A stretch of DNA of 64,000 nucleotides from an uncultured Verrucomicrobiota bacterium (GCA_903910585.1 CAIWAH010000183.1:23446-87445), one strand, 5' to 3'. Positions 41,601 through 51,582 are shown, numbered from the stretch's first letter. The notes: generated by a model from the letters alone, not told the origin. Program-made: numbers and translations.

Positions 41601-44600
41601 GCCCAATCAGTCCCGGGGCAGCTCCCCCGCCGGAAAGCGCCAGGTCCCGGTCGGCGATGAGCTCGTTGCCATCGCCTTCAAACGGCCACAAGGCCACCAA
41701 ACCGGCTTCGGCCTCAAAAGCACCCTTGCCCACCCCGTCCTCCACCCCATAGCGATAGAGGTCGCGGATGTTGTCGGCAGTCAGCACGCGGCTCCAAAGC
41801 CCGAAATCATCCAGCACGACCGGCCGGGAGTTCCCCGTGGTGCCGTCAGTGCCGAATTGCAGCGAGTTGGTCGTGTCCGGCAGGAAGTCCACGAAGTTCT
41901 GTTCCGCCACCCGCAGGCCGTTGACGTAGATCTGGGCGCGTCCCGAGCTTCGTTCGAACGTCATCGCCACATGGGCAAACACCCCATTGGTGGTGATCAG
42001 TTCGCGCCCAAAGGCGACGGCATTCGTCCGTCCGCGGTTCTCGACCAGCACTGTCGAGTCTCCCTGCGGGTTGATCAGACGTATGGACAGATCGGAAAGC
42101 CGGGGATGCTCCATCCGCAGCCCGGCACCGATGGCGGTCACCGGACGCGAGTCGTCCACGGTCACGGCGGAGTAGGTCACCGCATGATCGGTGAGGGGCA
42201 AATTGATCGGGCCTGACTCAAAATTTTTCGTCAGCCGGCCATCCAGCCCCCGTTCCACCCGCGCACGAATGCGATAGCAGACCTCGAAGCCGTTCGGGTT
42301 GTAAACCGCCACAAAGTAGCGGCCGGGAGTCAGCGGCGGGACATCGCGGATGCCAATCGTGAGCTCGCCTCCGCCGGGCGGGAAGACGGTGGCATACTTG
42401 TCGTTGTTCGCCGGATTGACCAAATCGGGGAACGCCTCGCGCCGGACATAGATTTCCAGCGGGCCGTCGAGGGTTTCATTCTGACGATTGGTCAGCGTGA
42501 TGGTCAGCCGGGTCGCATCTGCCGGGATGTTGATCACCTCAAGTTCGATGAGGCGGGCCCGGACACAACGCTCCACAAACTGGGCCCCGAAATCATTCGG
42601 CATCAGCTGAAGGTCGAGGTAGTTGATCGCGCCGGAATTGCCGAACGCATTGTCCACCGAATTGAAGAACCAGGCGCCGCCGCCGGTGAGACCCATGAAT
42701 TCATTGAGCGTCCCGGGACCGTCCGATGGCCGGGTGTTGGAAAGCCGCGAGTAGTCGCCGCTGCCGGAGTCGTCGTAGCGCACGTAAACGTTCGCCCCCG
42801 AGTCGAGGTCCAGCAGGGGCCCATGGTTGTTCAGGACCGTGGACAGCGAGCGCAGCTCCAGTTCTCCCAGCAAATCCCTGAAGTTGTCGTGCGTGGTGGA
42901 CACGGTCGGAGTCACCCGGCGCAGTTCCTGACTGATGAGGCTGATGGCCAGCCATTGGCCCACTCCCGGGTTGGAGGGCGTGCCGTCCGACAGCTGCCGA
43001 AGTGAAATCGCCAGGGGATGCGGAAACCCATTCTCGTCAAGCGACGTAAAGGGCTGATCGGTGCTGAGACCGACGAAGGCGAATTCGCCTCCCTGCTGGT
43101 CCTCTGATTTGACCCCAACGTAGAAAACGACGCCCTCGCCCAACGGCACGTTGGTAAATGTCAGCAGCTCGGTTGCATCCCGGTTGCGGGATTTCGCAGC
43201 CCCCGCCACGGCGACCGGATCCAACGTCAGCATTCCCGGATCGCGGGAGACATACAGGTCAAGATCGGGCCCGTTCGTTCGGGTTCGGGACAGGTTGGAG
43301 TCAGGCAGGCTGGGAAAGACCACGAACGCGACGTTGCTGCCGCTGGTCAGGTAGTTGGTGACCGTCTCGGCGACACCGTCCGTCACGGTCCCATTGGTCG
43401 TGATGCTGAAGACGTTCAGGTTGGTGAACGGGACGTTCGTGAAGGTGAAGAAGCGCCACTGGTTGGTGGTGCCCCGCTGATCCCCGACCAGCGGCGAATT
43501 GGCACCCGCCTTCTGATTGAACAGCGCCACCCCGTTGGTGATGCCCGCCGGCGCCGTCGGAGACGCGATTCCCAAGGTGATGGCGTTCACCAACTGCATG
43601 TCCTTCACCTCGCCTGCCGTGTCACCTTCGGCCAACTCGGCATCGCTGGAGATCACCAGCGAGAAATCCTGGGCCACTTTGGAGGGGTTATCCCAACGGG
43701 CATTGACGTTGACCCGGTGCGCGACCACCCAGACGGCGTATTCACCCGCGGTCGGGCTTTGCAGGATGATCCGCTCCACGTTGTTGACCCGGTCCGGTCC
43801 CACGGGTTCATTGGTGGTCTGGGCCCGCGAAAATCCCGTGCCCGGAGAGAGGTCATTCCCAAAAAACACCTCCCCGCTGACGGTGTTGGACAGCACCAGA
43901 TCGAGGTCGTTGACCAATTTGGTGGACGCGGCCGGATTGCCCGGAGGATCCGTCCAGACCAGTGACAGGCGAAGCGGGGCGTTGGTCTGTGTCACGTCCA
44001 GCTTCAGAGTCGCCGCTTCCCCCGTCGCCAGACCGGACCCCTCAACTGCGGCCAACGGCTTGTCGTCGCCGGTTACACCAATGCCCGAACGCAACGCCCG
44101 CGGCAGCGTGGGCATTCCCCAGCCGCCGAAATTGAACGACTCCTTGGTGTCCGGTTCGTAGGTTTCACTCGTGGCCACCGAACCGTTGATCAGCAAAGCC
44201 TTGTAGGTCGCAGCGGACGGAAACACCCCGACCTTCTGCTCAAAATACTGCTGCATCTGGGCCAGCAAACCGGAAATCGCCGGAGCCGACATCGAGGTGC
44301 CCGATTCAAAGCGGTAGGCGGGCGCATTGGATTTTTCCAGCTCACCAAAAAGATAGTAGGAGTCGGGGAATTCTCCGGTAAAGGGATCGGCCGGATACTG
44401 GTTGGTGATGTCCCACCGCGAAGAGCGGGCCGACAGGATAAACGATCCCGGTGCCACGACGTCAGGCTTGAATCGGCCCGAGCTCCCCTCGATTTCCACA
44501 CCGACATTGCCGCGGCTGGAGAAGCCGGCGACCTGATGCGCGGTGTCGGTATACGGCATCAGCACTTCATTGGTGAAGTAGGTGGTGTTGGTCTCCGAAT

Positions 44601-46182
44601 AGCCGCGGTCGGGAAACGCAGTCGAACCGATCTTCACGGCCACAAAATTGGTGTCGTAAACAATCGCGTTGGTGATGTTCCGCGGACTCTCCAGCGCACC
44701 AACGGTGATCACGTTTTTGGCGTTGCCGGGTGAAGCGATGGAATCAGGAATCCCACCCACACCGGCATCTCCACCGGAGCCCTCATTGCCGGCACTGAAC
44801 ACATAAAGGATCGGCTGGTCGCCACGCTCTCCGGGAAGAGCGTCCCGCACCGCGGCATCGTAGCTGGCCGATTTCGAGGTATATTCGCGCGTCGTATAGC
44901 CCCAACTGTTATTCGAGATGAGCGGGCGGTTCCGGGACGCACGGCCCGGCGCCTTGGCCGCCTCTTCCTGCAAATAGGTGTCGCCGGAGGGCGGCCCCTG
45001 GATCAGGTCCACCGGCAAAACCCAAAGGCGCGCCTTCGGGGCCCGGCCCTGAACGCTCGCACCATTGGTCGAACCCTGCGGGGTGCCGGCCAAGGTGCCG
45101 GACGCGGTGCCGTCGCCCGCGATGGTTCCGGCCACGTGGGTGCCGTGACCGTCGAAATCGGCCAGCACCGTCGCGGCCAGCTCCGGAATTGTGCTCACGC
45201 GCCCGGTCAAATCGGGGTGCGTTTGGTCAACCCCCGAGTCGTTGATGTTGACCAGCACCCCGGAGCCATCGAGTTCAAGATAGGGTCCGGTGTTGTCGAG
45301 GTTGGTCACCGATCCCAGGGCCACGCCGCTGAGGTCGTTCGCCAGCGCCCGCGGCGTCCACCGCTCGACCATCAGGACTCCGGGCAACCGGGCCAGTTCG
45401 GCCACCCGGTTTTCCAGCCCGGCAACCGTCACCAACTGACCAAACGGTCCCCGTTCCCGGAACACCTCGGTGCCGCCCAACGCCGCAATCGCGGGCATGG
45501 TGTTCGCCGGATCCACCACCGTGACGATCAGTTGCTGCCGCTCAGGCGCAGAATCGCCGGCGAGCGTTTGATCCAACAGTTCGGGCTCCAGTTTGAATGC
45601 TGGCGCGAATGGCAAAACCGCCGCCACTTCCGGACTGCCCGCGGCCTGCTCCATCGCGGAACGGCTGCCGCGGACCAAGTAGGCGTTGTTGGGAATGTAG
45701 GAGACGATTTCGAGCCCCGCGTCCCGCAGTTGCCGTCGCAGCGACTCGGTCAGAACGCTCCTCGACTGCACCACGTAGGCTCCCGGATCCTCGCCGGCTT
45801 CCAAGCCAGCCGGAAGCTGAAGCGGAACTCCATTCGCGGTGTCCACCAAAGCATTGCGCAGGTTCAGCGCCCGATCATTTCGCACCAACTCATCCACCGC
45901 GGCGGCCGTGTTGCGGAAACGGTTGGTGAACTTCGCGTCAGGAAAGGCCCGCGCCTGACCCGGTTGCCACGGCTCGACGGAAACCCATTTGTGAGCCACC
46001 GGCACGACCGGAGCCTGCGGAAGTGCGACCGCCGGTTCGGACTTCGGTGCGACCGCGGCCTGGTTCTCCCCGGCATCCCGGCTCCGGCGATGGGCGACTC
46101 GCTCGCCTGCCCGCCAGGTCAGCAGACCGCACAGCAGAACCAACCCGATCAGGGCAAATCGTTGACGACGGGGAGCAGGCAT
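38626..46182 (-). CDS. Giant subtilisin-family (S8) surface protein, 2518 residues
   Basis: An N-terminal membrane anchor or signal (about residues 8-24, RFALIGLVLLCGLLTW) is followed by a propeptide-like region to about 290. The S8 protease domain (about 300-660) has an intact triad: Asp315 (INDSGVD), His346 (GHGTHVAG) and Ser630 (GTSMSAP). The rest is beta-rich: LamG/concanavalin-like domains, a P/proprotein domain split in two by an insertion, the IDAVGRIT-type module shared with the FGE-like protein, and at least four PPC-like pre-peptidase repeats near the C-terminus (NLTGDVDLVVRQG, NLSGNVDLYVRAG, GLDGDADLFVSKD). It lies 24 bp after the Verru_Chthon A gene and is transcribed with the pseudopilin cassette, which suggests that it is the cargo or surface client of that system. 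Confidence 0.9.
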   Translation of the reverse strand: MPAPRRQRFALIGLVLLCGLLTWRAGERVAHRRSRDAGENQAAVAPKSEPAVALPQAPVVPVAHKWVSVEPWQPGQARAFPDAKFTNRFRNTAAAVDELVRNDRALNLRNALVDTANGVPLQLPAGLEAGEDPGAYVVQSRSVLTESLRRQLRDAGLEIVSYIPNNAYLVRGSRSAMEQAAGSPEVAAVLPFAPAFKLEPELLDQTLAGDSAPERQQLIVTVVDPANTMPAIAALGGTEVFRERGPFGQLVTVAGLENRVAELARLPGVLMVERWTPRALANDLSGVALGSVTNLDNTGPYLELDGSGVLVNINDSGVDQTHPDLTGRVSTIPELAATVLADFDGHGTHVAGTIAGDGTASGTLAGTPQGSTNGASVQGRAPKARLWVLPVDLIQGPPSGDTYLQEEAAKAPGRASRNRPLISNNSWGYTTREYTSKSASYDAAVRDALPGERGDQPILYVFSAGNEGSGGDAGVGGIPDSIASPGNAKNVITVGALESPRNITNAIVYDTNFVAVKIGSTAFPDRGYSETNTTYFTNEVLMPYTDTAHQVAGFSSRGNVGVEIEGSSGRFKPDVVAPGSFILSARSSRWDITNQYPADPFTGEFPDSYYLFGELEKSNAPAYRFESGTSMSAPAISGLLAQMQQYFEQKVGVFPSAATYKALLINGSVATSETYEPDTKESFNFGGWGMPTLPRALRSGIGVTGDDKPLAAVEGSGLATGEAATLKLDVTQTNAPLRLSLVWTDPPGNPAASTKLVNDLDLVLSNTVSGEVFFGNDLSPGTGFSRAQTTNEPVGPDRVNNVERIILQSPTAGEYAVWVVAHRVNVNARWDNPSKVAQDFSLVISSDAELAEGDTAGEVKDMQLVNAITLGIASPTAPAGITNGVALFNQKAGANSPLVGDQRGTTNQWRFFTFTNVPFTNLNVFSITTNGTVTDGVAETVTNYLTSGSNVAFVVFPSLPDSNLSRTRTNGPDLDLYVSRDPGMLTLDPVAVAGAAKSRNRDATELLTFTNVPLGEGVVFYVGVKSEDQQGGEFAFVGLSTDQPFTSLDENGFPHPLAISLRQLSDGTPSNPGVGQWLAISLISQELRRVTPTVSTTHDNFRDLLGELELRSLSTVLNNHGPLLDLDSGANVYVRYDDSGSGDYSRLSNTRPSDGPGTLNEFMGLTGGGAWFFNSVDNAFGNSGAINYLDLQLMPNDFGAQFVERCVRARLIELEVINIPADATRLTITLTNRQNETLDGPLEIYVRREAFPDLVNPANNDKYATVFPPGGGELTIGIRDVPPLTPGRYFVAVYNPNGFEVCYRIRARVERGLDGRLTKNFESGPINLPLTDHAVTYSAVTVDDSRPVTAIGAGLRMEHPRLSDLSIRLINPQGDSTVLVENRGRTNAVAFGRELITTNGVFAHVAMTFERSSGRAQIYVNGLRVAEQNFVDFLPDTTNSLQFGTDGTTGNSRPVVLDDFGLWSRVLTADNIRDLYRYGVEDGVGKGAFEAEAGLVALWPFEGDGNELIADRDLALSGGGAAPGLIGQAISLSGTAVAPVPEPGQPLDVVRGAGFTLEGWVNAGTNDPVIIAGWSGTNGHVGPVLVANYPPPIGNGPGSFSVILTNISVLETNQVDLRVASAGGLVTPGATVTNTLFAVFSELTNLNSQVIKFAEPPFVTDTRTRLIAASTFDGPRSGDQFYTVGELVDGWTVVSNTVQWDFFPDDALTGTSCIELFPNLGGGVGTRIRRTFSTVPGRFYTLSVGYRKVPLSAGQASPVLVFADGTEVSSFLAEDNWQTNAAVVQATTNTITFDIANPASETNPTRGATAVATVDAVGRITGINVVDGGAGYETAPAVRFQVIGFPFRGSGATARAEIENGAVSRIVVVRPGTNYLQPPRVIVAAPPASPRPAETFLDEIRLVEEPTGVYVPEEPLRPLAKGSAVGQWRLEVTDSRAGEVGEILKWQMELTFAPTNPPAYRLTQGVPFSTNVSGSAITYFIVEVPPEVYAVTNSLVSVSGGPLNLLYSQTGLPDGLQTDDYYLLTGVQDVEQSATLFTNVLPQLRPGQRYYLGVQNALPGQNNDFTIRVDFGLPIVVLTNDVAVTATNANQGMMDYYAFDVSPDALGVRFSISNLTGDVDLVVRQGPSLPSRNTFDYASTNVGLTGESIEIDPLSVPVPLSPGTWYLGVYPSDPNPTNRLVYTIYALEVFANVAALTNGVPANGGITNSGVIDYYYIDITNQVSSLALGLTNLSGNVDLYVRAGLPLPTADSFEFASTNAGTADETIVLSGDRAPQLLNPGRWFLAVVPRDPLPVTYTVVANFTLPDNNIRFLVDSVPQPELVSGGPTNLLYRFEVPFDFTSRILFELYGLDGDADLFVSKDNPPDQSATVLRNLKPGLENEVIVATDAQFPQMGGTWFVQVRLPAVTTNAVAFTVRAASRQNGLLVSDIPTVITYNFPTAAGQTPFITWNAVPGELYQVQTTPDLSATPLVWRPEVQPAVVTGDFGLALIPFAPMNVTTNYLSSGTIYYRVIQIPNP

Positions 46183-46206
46183 AGACGCAGCAGGCGGAGG
46201 AAATTT

Positions 46207-49200
46207 TCAGGGAGTCTGGTAAAGGATCCGGTGATCCTCGACCCGGGTGGTCGGATTGACGGTGGAGCCCTCAAACCGCAGGAGGGTCTTGGTGGCCACC
46301 TCACCGGTGACCACGTAATTGGTGACGATTCCGTAGAACGGTCCCGGCCGCAGGTAGAACGAATTGGGCGCGGGCTTCAGCGACTGACCGTATGCGTAGA
46401 TGGTGACCAGCGGTTCGTCCGCCCGCAGCAGCGACAGGATCTGCTGGGGCAATCGTTCCACGACCTCATCGGTCACCAGATTTGCGCCGGCATCGGCCAC
46501 CACAAACGGAGCCCGGTCCGAGAGGGTGGGCACACTGAGAATCGCCCCGAGGTTGGTGAACGTGCCGCCGGGAGCGATCGGACCGGGAATTCCCGACGCC
46601 AGCGCGTTGGTGGTGGAGATCACTGACAACAGACCGGGCACGACCACCCCGTTGTTGGTGTAGCCGGAGATCACCTGCGCCACTTCGGGAGAATTCGGCT
46701 GCAGAATCAGCGCCTTGGGATCGTTGGGCGACGTGCGGTTGTCGAGCACCGGCACCCCGGAGAGCACCGCGGCCCACGAGGCCAGGTTGGTCTGGTTCAC
46801 CGCGAGCAATCCCTTGGCCGCGTTGTCGTTGATCGCCGTGGTGAAGAGGTCGAGCAGCTTCCAGTCGCTGATCGGATGGGTGTTGGCGTTCCCCGCCCAC
46901 GACGCCCAGTCGTTCATCTCGCCATAGAACAGCGCCAACCAAGGCGCCCCATCGAGCCCGTTCTGCTGCCGCAGATCGGCCACGGCCGACTTCAGGTAGA
47001 AGGTCTGCCACGGAGTGCCCCGATGGACTTTGCCCAGCCAGCCCAGATTCGCATACGAAGCATGCTCCAAATCCGCCGGCGCCCCGGGGGTTTGAACCAG
47101 GAATCGCCAATTGTCCGGTGTCGCGATCTGCGGATCTTTGAACGCAAGGTTGTTGCGCACATAGTCCGCCCCGGCAGTCGCCTGGGCCCCCAACTGGGGC
47201 ACCCGTCCCCACGGCGACCACGCCACCTGATACCGGTGTGGCTGAGCCATACTGGCTTTGCCGGTTGCCGGACTGGCGACAATTTGCTCGGTCCAAAAAT
47301 TGGTGGTCAACGTGTTCGGCCAACCCGAGGACGCCCGGAAGCCGACCGGACCGGTCACATAGTTGACCCACCGGCCGTTCTCAAAGTGCCAGTTGTTCGG
47401 CCAGGCGCTCCCGTTCTGGAGCAGGCGCACGCCATTGCGCTGCACTTCAGCGGCGTAGGCCCCGGGAAAGCCCGGCGACGCCAGTGCGACGGCCGTGTAG
47501 CCAGGCAGGAGGTCGTCCTTGTGGTAGTGAACCAACGGATCGTTCGCCATGCGGCGATCGGTGAACACGATCACCGGAGAAGGGTTGAAACCGACCTGAG
47601 CGGTGAGCCCGCCGTAGGTCCGGCGCAACGTGTCGATCGAGCTCCCGAAAATGCTCGGGCGGTTGGTTGAGTAGAGGAAGAAGTTGAGCCCGTCGACCGC
47701 AAGATTGCGGTCGGCGATCCTCACCCCCTGACCGCGCGCATCCCGCCACAGGAGGTCATAGTTGCCCTGCCCCAAAAACGATCCCAGCGACATCGCCAAC
47801 TGGTTGGTGATGCCCATGGTGCCGCCGGCCGCGAGGCGGTTCGTCATCCAGAAGCGGGACATCTCGCCTCCGGGCCGCTGGTCGCCGGAGGTTCCGGCGA
47901 TGGAAATTCCACCGGGCCCCACCTGGCCGCCGAGGTAGCGGGTGAGGTTCGTCTCGTAAACCACGCTCTCCATCGAGACCACGTCCAGCAATCGCTGCGG
48001 ATTCGCGGTGGTATAGACCGCAAAGATCAGATGGTTGGTCACCGCCAGCGCTAGCGCGGGCAGGCTGCCGACCTCCACATATCCGGCGTTCGTCGCCGAA
48101 GCCGGGAACGTCCGCCGATTCACGGGATCGAAAATGACATCGGCGAGCGTGTTCGTTGTCCGGAAGCCCACCACCTCTCCCGCTTTCCAGGTCCCCTTCG
48201 CCAGATCCCGGAAGGTCATCTGCCCCTGGGCCGGCGGAGCGAGGACCGGGGCGAGCGTGCCGTTGGGATTCTCCGCGTAGAGCGCATACCGGTTCGTCTG
48301 CCAGATCTGCACGCGCACCGGGACTGGGAAGTCAAAACTGTAGCTGTTCCACGCCTCCGTTCCGAACGTGTTGTTCAACGTGAGGCGATACTGGGAAAAC
48401 GTCCGGAAGCCCCGACCGTTGGCTCCCGTGAAGGGCAACTGCCCCACCGGCATCGTGGCGTTCGCGTTCGGCTTGGTCACCATGAGTCGCCGGGTCACTT
48501 GCACGGCGGTTTGCCAGAATCCCTCGTTGAAATTGGGCAGCCCTTTCTTCGCCCCCACCACCCAGGGAACGCCGATGACGTTGAGGTCCACCGTCGGGGT
48601 CACCCGGCCGGGCAGGCCGCGGTTGCCGTTGCGCACGACCAGCAGCGCCTGCTCGGGAGTGAGCCAGCGTTGGTTGATCGGGTTCAGGTTCACAACCAGC
48701 TCATAATCGCCGATGCGCAGCACATCCGGCGTGCGGTCATCCACATAGTAGCGGGGGCGATACACGTGCGGGGCCTGCAGCCGGAACTGGTTGGTGCCGT
48801 TGCCGGCGGGCGTGCCCAGGTCATGGTTTTTGGGGGCGTTGGCAAAGTCGTAGATGTTGGCCGCCAACTGCAGCAACCGGTGGGCCTGAGAGTCGTAGGT
48901 GTAGTTGGTCAGGATACCATCCGGCGTCCGGACGGTCCCAAAGACCGGAAACCCGTAAGGAGCATAGCCGGTTTCGTCGCGGGCCACATTCCGGCCGATT
49001 TCCTGCGACCGGACAATCGGCAGACCGTTGGTGAACTCCGTCAGCAACAGCCGGTCGGCGGCGTTGGTGAACCAGTTCAACGGCGTCCACGGTTCGAGCG
49101 CCGCAATCGAAGCGTTCGCCGGACGGTCGCCGTTGGGATCGTGGGCGTAGTTGAGGTTCAGTTTCGCCCGCCGGTAATAGGTGGGTTGGTTGGTTCCGCC

Positions 49201-50628
49201 ATTCACGCGGCCGTAGGCGGAATTGAACCCGGACTCAAAGCGGGCGTCCGGCGAGTCGGTGCCAAGCTGCGCCAGCGCCCGGTAATATGTGTAGGTGTTG
49301 TAGGTGCTGTTGACGTGTTCATCCCGGAACGCGGCCTTCGCCAGGGTGGAAGTGGCCTGGGCGGTCAGCCGGTCGCCCAAGTCCAGACTTTCGTCGAAGA
49401 ACTGGTTGAAATCGGTGAACCGGCGACGCTCGTCCGACCCGGACCACGGCTGGTCGGTGGGGTCATTGTCGACCGACGCCTGAAGCGAGGGGAACACCAC
49501 TTCCGAGTAGGTCTGGATCACGGGACCGTTGGCGTAGTTGTCCACCAAGTCAGAACTGAGGCGGTCTCCCTTGGAGCTGCCGATGATTCCGAACTCGTAG
49601 CCAAAGAAACGCTCGGCGGTGTCGGGTCGCGTGGCGTTGCGCCGGAAGCGGAGCAGCCGTTCCGCATCGGAAAACGCCCGCCCGGTGCTCAACGTGGCGA
49701 CGGCCGTCGAATAGGTGAAATCATTCAGCTGCCAGACGTTCGTGTTCAGGGCCCGGAAGAAGGCGGCGGAATTGAGTTCCCAGGAGCCCACCCCCTGATT
49801 GCGGAGATATCCGCTCGGGACGACTGCCCCGAGTGCGGGCAGCGCTTCGGCCGACTGCGGCAGCTTGGCGGCATTGCCGAGGAAATTTGCATCCAGCGAC
49901 CGTCCGGTCGGCAAGATCACGTAGGCGAAACGACCGATGAACCGGTTGGTGCCGGAATGCGGCATGTCCGGATGCTCCAACACCCCGATCCACTCGGGAT
50001 CGCCCACAAACTGCTCGCCGCCCCAGGCCGCATTGGTCCGCCCCAACTGGTCGGTGATCGCCAGAAACCCGTTGGTGTCCGGGCGGCGGTTGCGATTGAG
50101 ATCGAGGTAATACCGGAACTCCCAGGGAAAGCGGATGTTGGAGTTCGTCTGCACGAACACCGGCGGCCGCGGGCTGTAGAAGAGGTTGCCCAGCAGTCCG
50201 GCATACGCCTCACGGTCCGGCCCACTGTTTCCCAGATCGAAGTTGAACGGCGCCAGCGCCCCGCGGTTTTTCGAGTAGCCCACGTTGGTGAGGCTGGCAA
50301 ACGAGCCGGTGTTCCAAAAGTAGCCGAGGCTGAAATTGGTGTTCTGGAAATTCGTCGAAACCATCAGCCCGTAGGCAAAGCGGTTCGAACTGACAAACAT
50401 CCGCCCGATGAGCTCGCCCTTGGCCCGGCTGACCGCGGTGTCCGCCAGCAGGCGCGCGTCAATCTGCTCCCCGTAGGCCGTAACCGACAGCCGCTCGCGG
50501 CGGCTCATGGCCAGGAACGCCACGGCGGTGATGGTCACCACCGAGAGCATGATCAGGGTGATGACCAGGGCCACGCCATCACGACGGCGGGACTCGGGAA
50601 TTCGGACCGCTGGAAGGGCGCAGTTCAT
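46207..50628 (-). CDS. Verru_Chthon cassette protein A-like large pseudopilin-locus protein
   Basis: A 1473-residue protein with a single N-terminal hydrophobic segment (DGVALVITLIMLSVVTITAVAFLAMSRRERL, about residues 17-47), then a very long extracytoplasmic part. The N-terminal pattern and the tail AYGEQIDARLLADTAVSRAKGELIGR recall PilX/GspK-type minor pseudopilins. Its size, the G-V-A-L-V-I-x-L start and its place in the cassette match the A protein of the four-gene Verru_Chthon cassette (TIGR02600). The start overlaps the C gene by 4 bp (ATGA). The extracytoplasmic part is rich in Asn, Thr, Tyr and Pro and has few cysteines. Function unknown; presumably the tip or scaffold of a pseudopilus. 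Confidence 0.85.
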   Translation of the reverse strand: MNCALPAVRIPESRRRDGVALVITLIMLSVVTITAVAFLAMSRRERLSVTAYGEQIDARLLADTAVSRAKGELIGRMFVSSNRFAYGLMVSTNFQNTNFSLGYFWNTGSFASLTNVGYSKNRGALAPFNFDLGNSGPDREAYAGLLGNLFYSPRPPVFVQTNSNIRFPWEFRYYLDLNRNRRPDTNGFLAITDQLGRTNAAWGGEQFVGDPEWIGVLEHPDMPHSGTNRFIGRFAYVILPTGRSLDANFLGNAAKLPQSAEALPALGAVVPSGYLRNQGVGSWELNSAAFFRALNTNVWQLNDFTYSTAVATLSTGRAFSDAERLLRFRRNATRPDTAERFFGYEFGIIGSSKGDRLSSDLVDNYANGPVIQTYSEVVFPSLQASVDNDPTDQPWSGSDERRRFTDFNQFFDESLDLGDRLTAQATSTLAKAAFRDEHVNSTYNTYTYYRALAQLGTDSPDARFESGFNSAYGRVNGGTNQPTYYRRAKLNLNYAHDPNGDRPANASIAALEPWTPLNWFTNAADRLLLTEFTNGLPIVRSQEIGRNVARDETGYAPYGFPVFGTVRTPDGILTNYTYDSQAHRLLQLAANIYDFANAPKNHDLGTPAGNGTNQFRLQAPHVYRPRYYVDDRTPDVLRIGDYELVVNLNPINQRWLTPEQALLVVRNGNRGLPGRVTPTVDLNVIGVPWVVGAKKGLPNFNEGFWQTAVQVTRRLMVTKPNANATMPVGQLPFTGANGRGFRTFSQYRLTLNNTFGTEAWNSYSFDFPVPVRVQIWQTNRYALYAENPNGTLAPVLAPPAQGQMTFRDLAKGTWKAGEVVGFRTTNTLADVIFDPVNRRTFPASATNAGYVEVGSLPALALAVTNHLIFAVYTTANPQRLLDVVSMESVVYETNLTRYLGGQVGPGGISIAGTSGDQRPGGEMSRFWMTNRLAAGGTMGITNQLAMSLGSFLGQGNYDLLWRDARGQGVRIADRNLAVDGLNFFLYSTNRPSIFGSSIDTLRRTYGGLTAQVGFNPSPVIVFTDRRMANDPLVHYHKDDLLPGYTAVALASPGFPGAYAAEVQRNGVRLLQNGSAWPNNWHFENGRWVNYVTGPVGFRASSGWPNTLTTNFWTEQIVASPATGKASMAQPHRYQVAWSPWGRVPQLGAQATAGADYVRNNLAFKDPQIATPDNWRFLVQTPGAPADLEHASYANLGWLGKVHRGTPWQTFYLKSAVADLRQQNGLDGAPWLALFYGEMNDWASWAGNANTHPISDWKLLDLFTTAINDNAAKGLLAVNQTNLASWAAVLSGVPVLDNRTSPNDPKALILQPNSPEVAQVISGYTNNGVVVPGLLSVISTTNALASGIPGPIAPGGTFTNLGAILSVPTLSDRAPFVVADAGANLVTDEVVERLPQQILSLLRADEPLVTIYAYGQSLKPAPNSFYLRPGPFYGIVTNYVVTGEVATKTLLRFEGSTVNPTTRVEDHRILYQTP

Positions 50629-51569
50629 TGCTGGGCGGTGCGCAGGGCGATGCGCTGACGGAAGACGAGGATGTTGGCGAAGTTCCGCGCGAGGAAACTG
50701 GCCTGCAACGATTCCGGCAGGGACCGGAACTGGGCCAGCAGGCGCGGCGGCATGATTCCCAGCTCCACTTCGATGGCACTGGGCAGGGCGGCATTGCCGA
50801 AAGTCGTCAGGTTCTCAACGTCCGGGCCGCTCAGATAGAAGGGCACAACGTCGGCCGGAATGTCATTGGTCAGCAGCACGGTGCGGTCCAACACCACTCC
50901 GGACGCGGAATAGGGAAACACGCGGAAGAACACCACCCCGTCGATCAGGCGGCTCGCGTTGGTCCGCACCGCGGCATCCGGGCGGTCAAATTCCCGCCAG
51001 AAATTGTTGAAGGTGCGGAAGGCCGTGCCGGGGCGGATCAGCGTGGACGGCGAGAATTCGTCCACCCGGCCGAGGCTGTTGCCATTCGAATCCAGCACGG
51101 GACTCGAGCCCGCCACCTCGTAATGATACAGGGTGCCGATGGCATTGGTCACCCGTTGCAGCACGTCGTCAGCGTCCGCGACAAACAGGCCGAAACCGGG
51201 ACTCACGCCCACGTCCGGCCGGCAGAGGAGAAACAGCTCGTGGAACGCCGAATCACGCGTGAAGTCGTCACCGATGCCATTGATCACGCTCTCGGGGTAG
51301 GTGCGACGAATCACCAGATTGTTGGTCACCGCGGGAACCCGGGTGGCCCACGCCTTTTCGATGTCCCGGGTGATCAGCTCCATCGCCGCCCGGCCGGCTT
51401 CGGAAACGTCCGACTGGCCGGCGTTGTTGCGCAGCGCCTTCTGGGTCTGGTCGAACATCGAGTAGAGCGCCAGCACCACGATGGACATCAGGCCCACCGC
51501 CACCAGCACCTCCAGCAATGAGAAGCCGGAATTCCGACGTTCACGGGGGTTGTAGAGGGGCGAATTCAT
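50625..51569 (-). CDS. Verru_Chthon cassette protein C-like pseudopilin (PilW/GspJ type)
   Basis: A 314-residue protein with a prepilin cleavage/methylation motif (NSGFSLLEVLVAVGLMSIVVLALYSMF, cleavage after Gly15, Glu at +5). The helix continues with MFDQTQKALRNNAGQSDVSEAGRAAMELITRDIEKAW, like PilW/GspJ minor pseudopilins. The remainder is a beta-rich globular domain. It overlaps the A gene by 4 bp and follows the B gene by 13 bp, and its place in the cassette fits TIGR02599. A prepilin peptidase would be needed for processing and is not encoded in this window. Confidence 0.85.
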   Translation of the reverse strand: MNSPLYNPRERRNSGFSLLEVLVAVGLMSIVVLALYSMFDQTQKALRNNAGQSDVSEAGRAAMELITRDIEKAWATRVPAVTNNLVIRRTYPESVINGIGDDFTRDSAFHELFLLCRPDVGVSPGFGLFVADADDVLQRVTNAIGTLYHYEVAGSSPVLDSNGNSLGRVDEFSPSTLIRPGTAFRTFNNFWREFDRPDAAVRTNASRLIDGVVFFRVFPYSASGVVLDRTVLLTNDIPADVVPFYLSGPDVENLTTFGNAALPSAIEVELGIMPPRLLAQFRSLPESLQASFLARNFANILVFRQRIALRTAQQ

Positions 51570-51582
51570 GCGCAGTGGGCCG

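Noticed and set aside
48499..50658. A 719-codon plus-strand frame opposite the Verru_Chthon A gene
   Set aside because: No recognised motif, Val/Gly/Arg-rich composition typical of antisense frames, and it conflicts with the pseudopilin operon, which has overlaps and a recognisable N-terminus.
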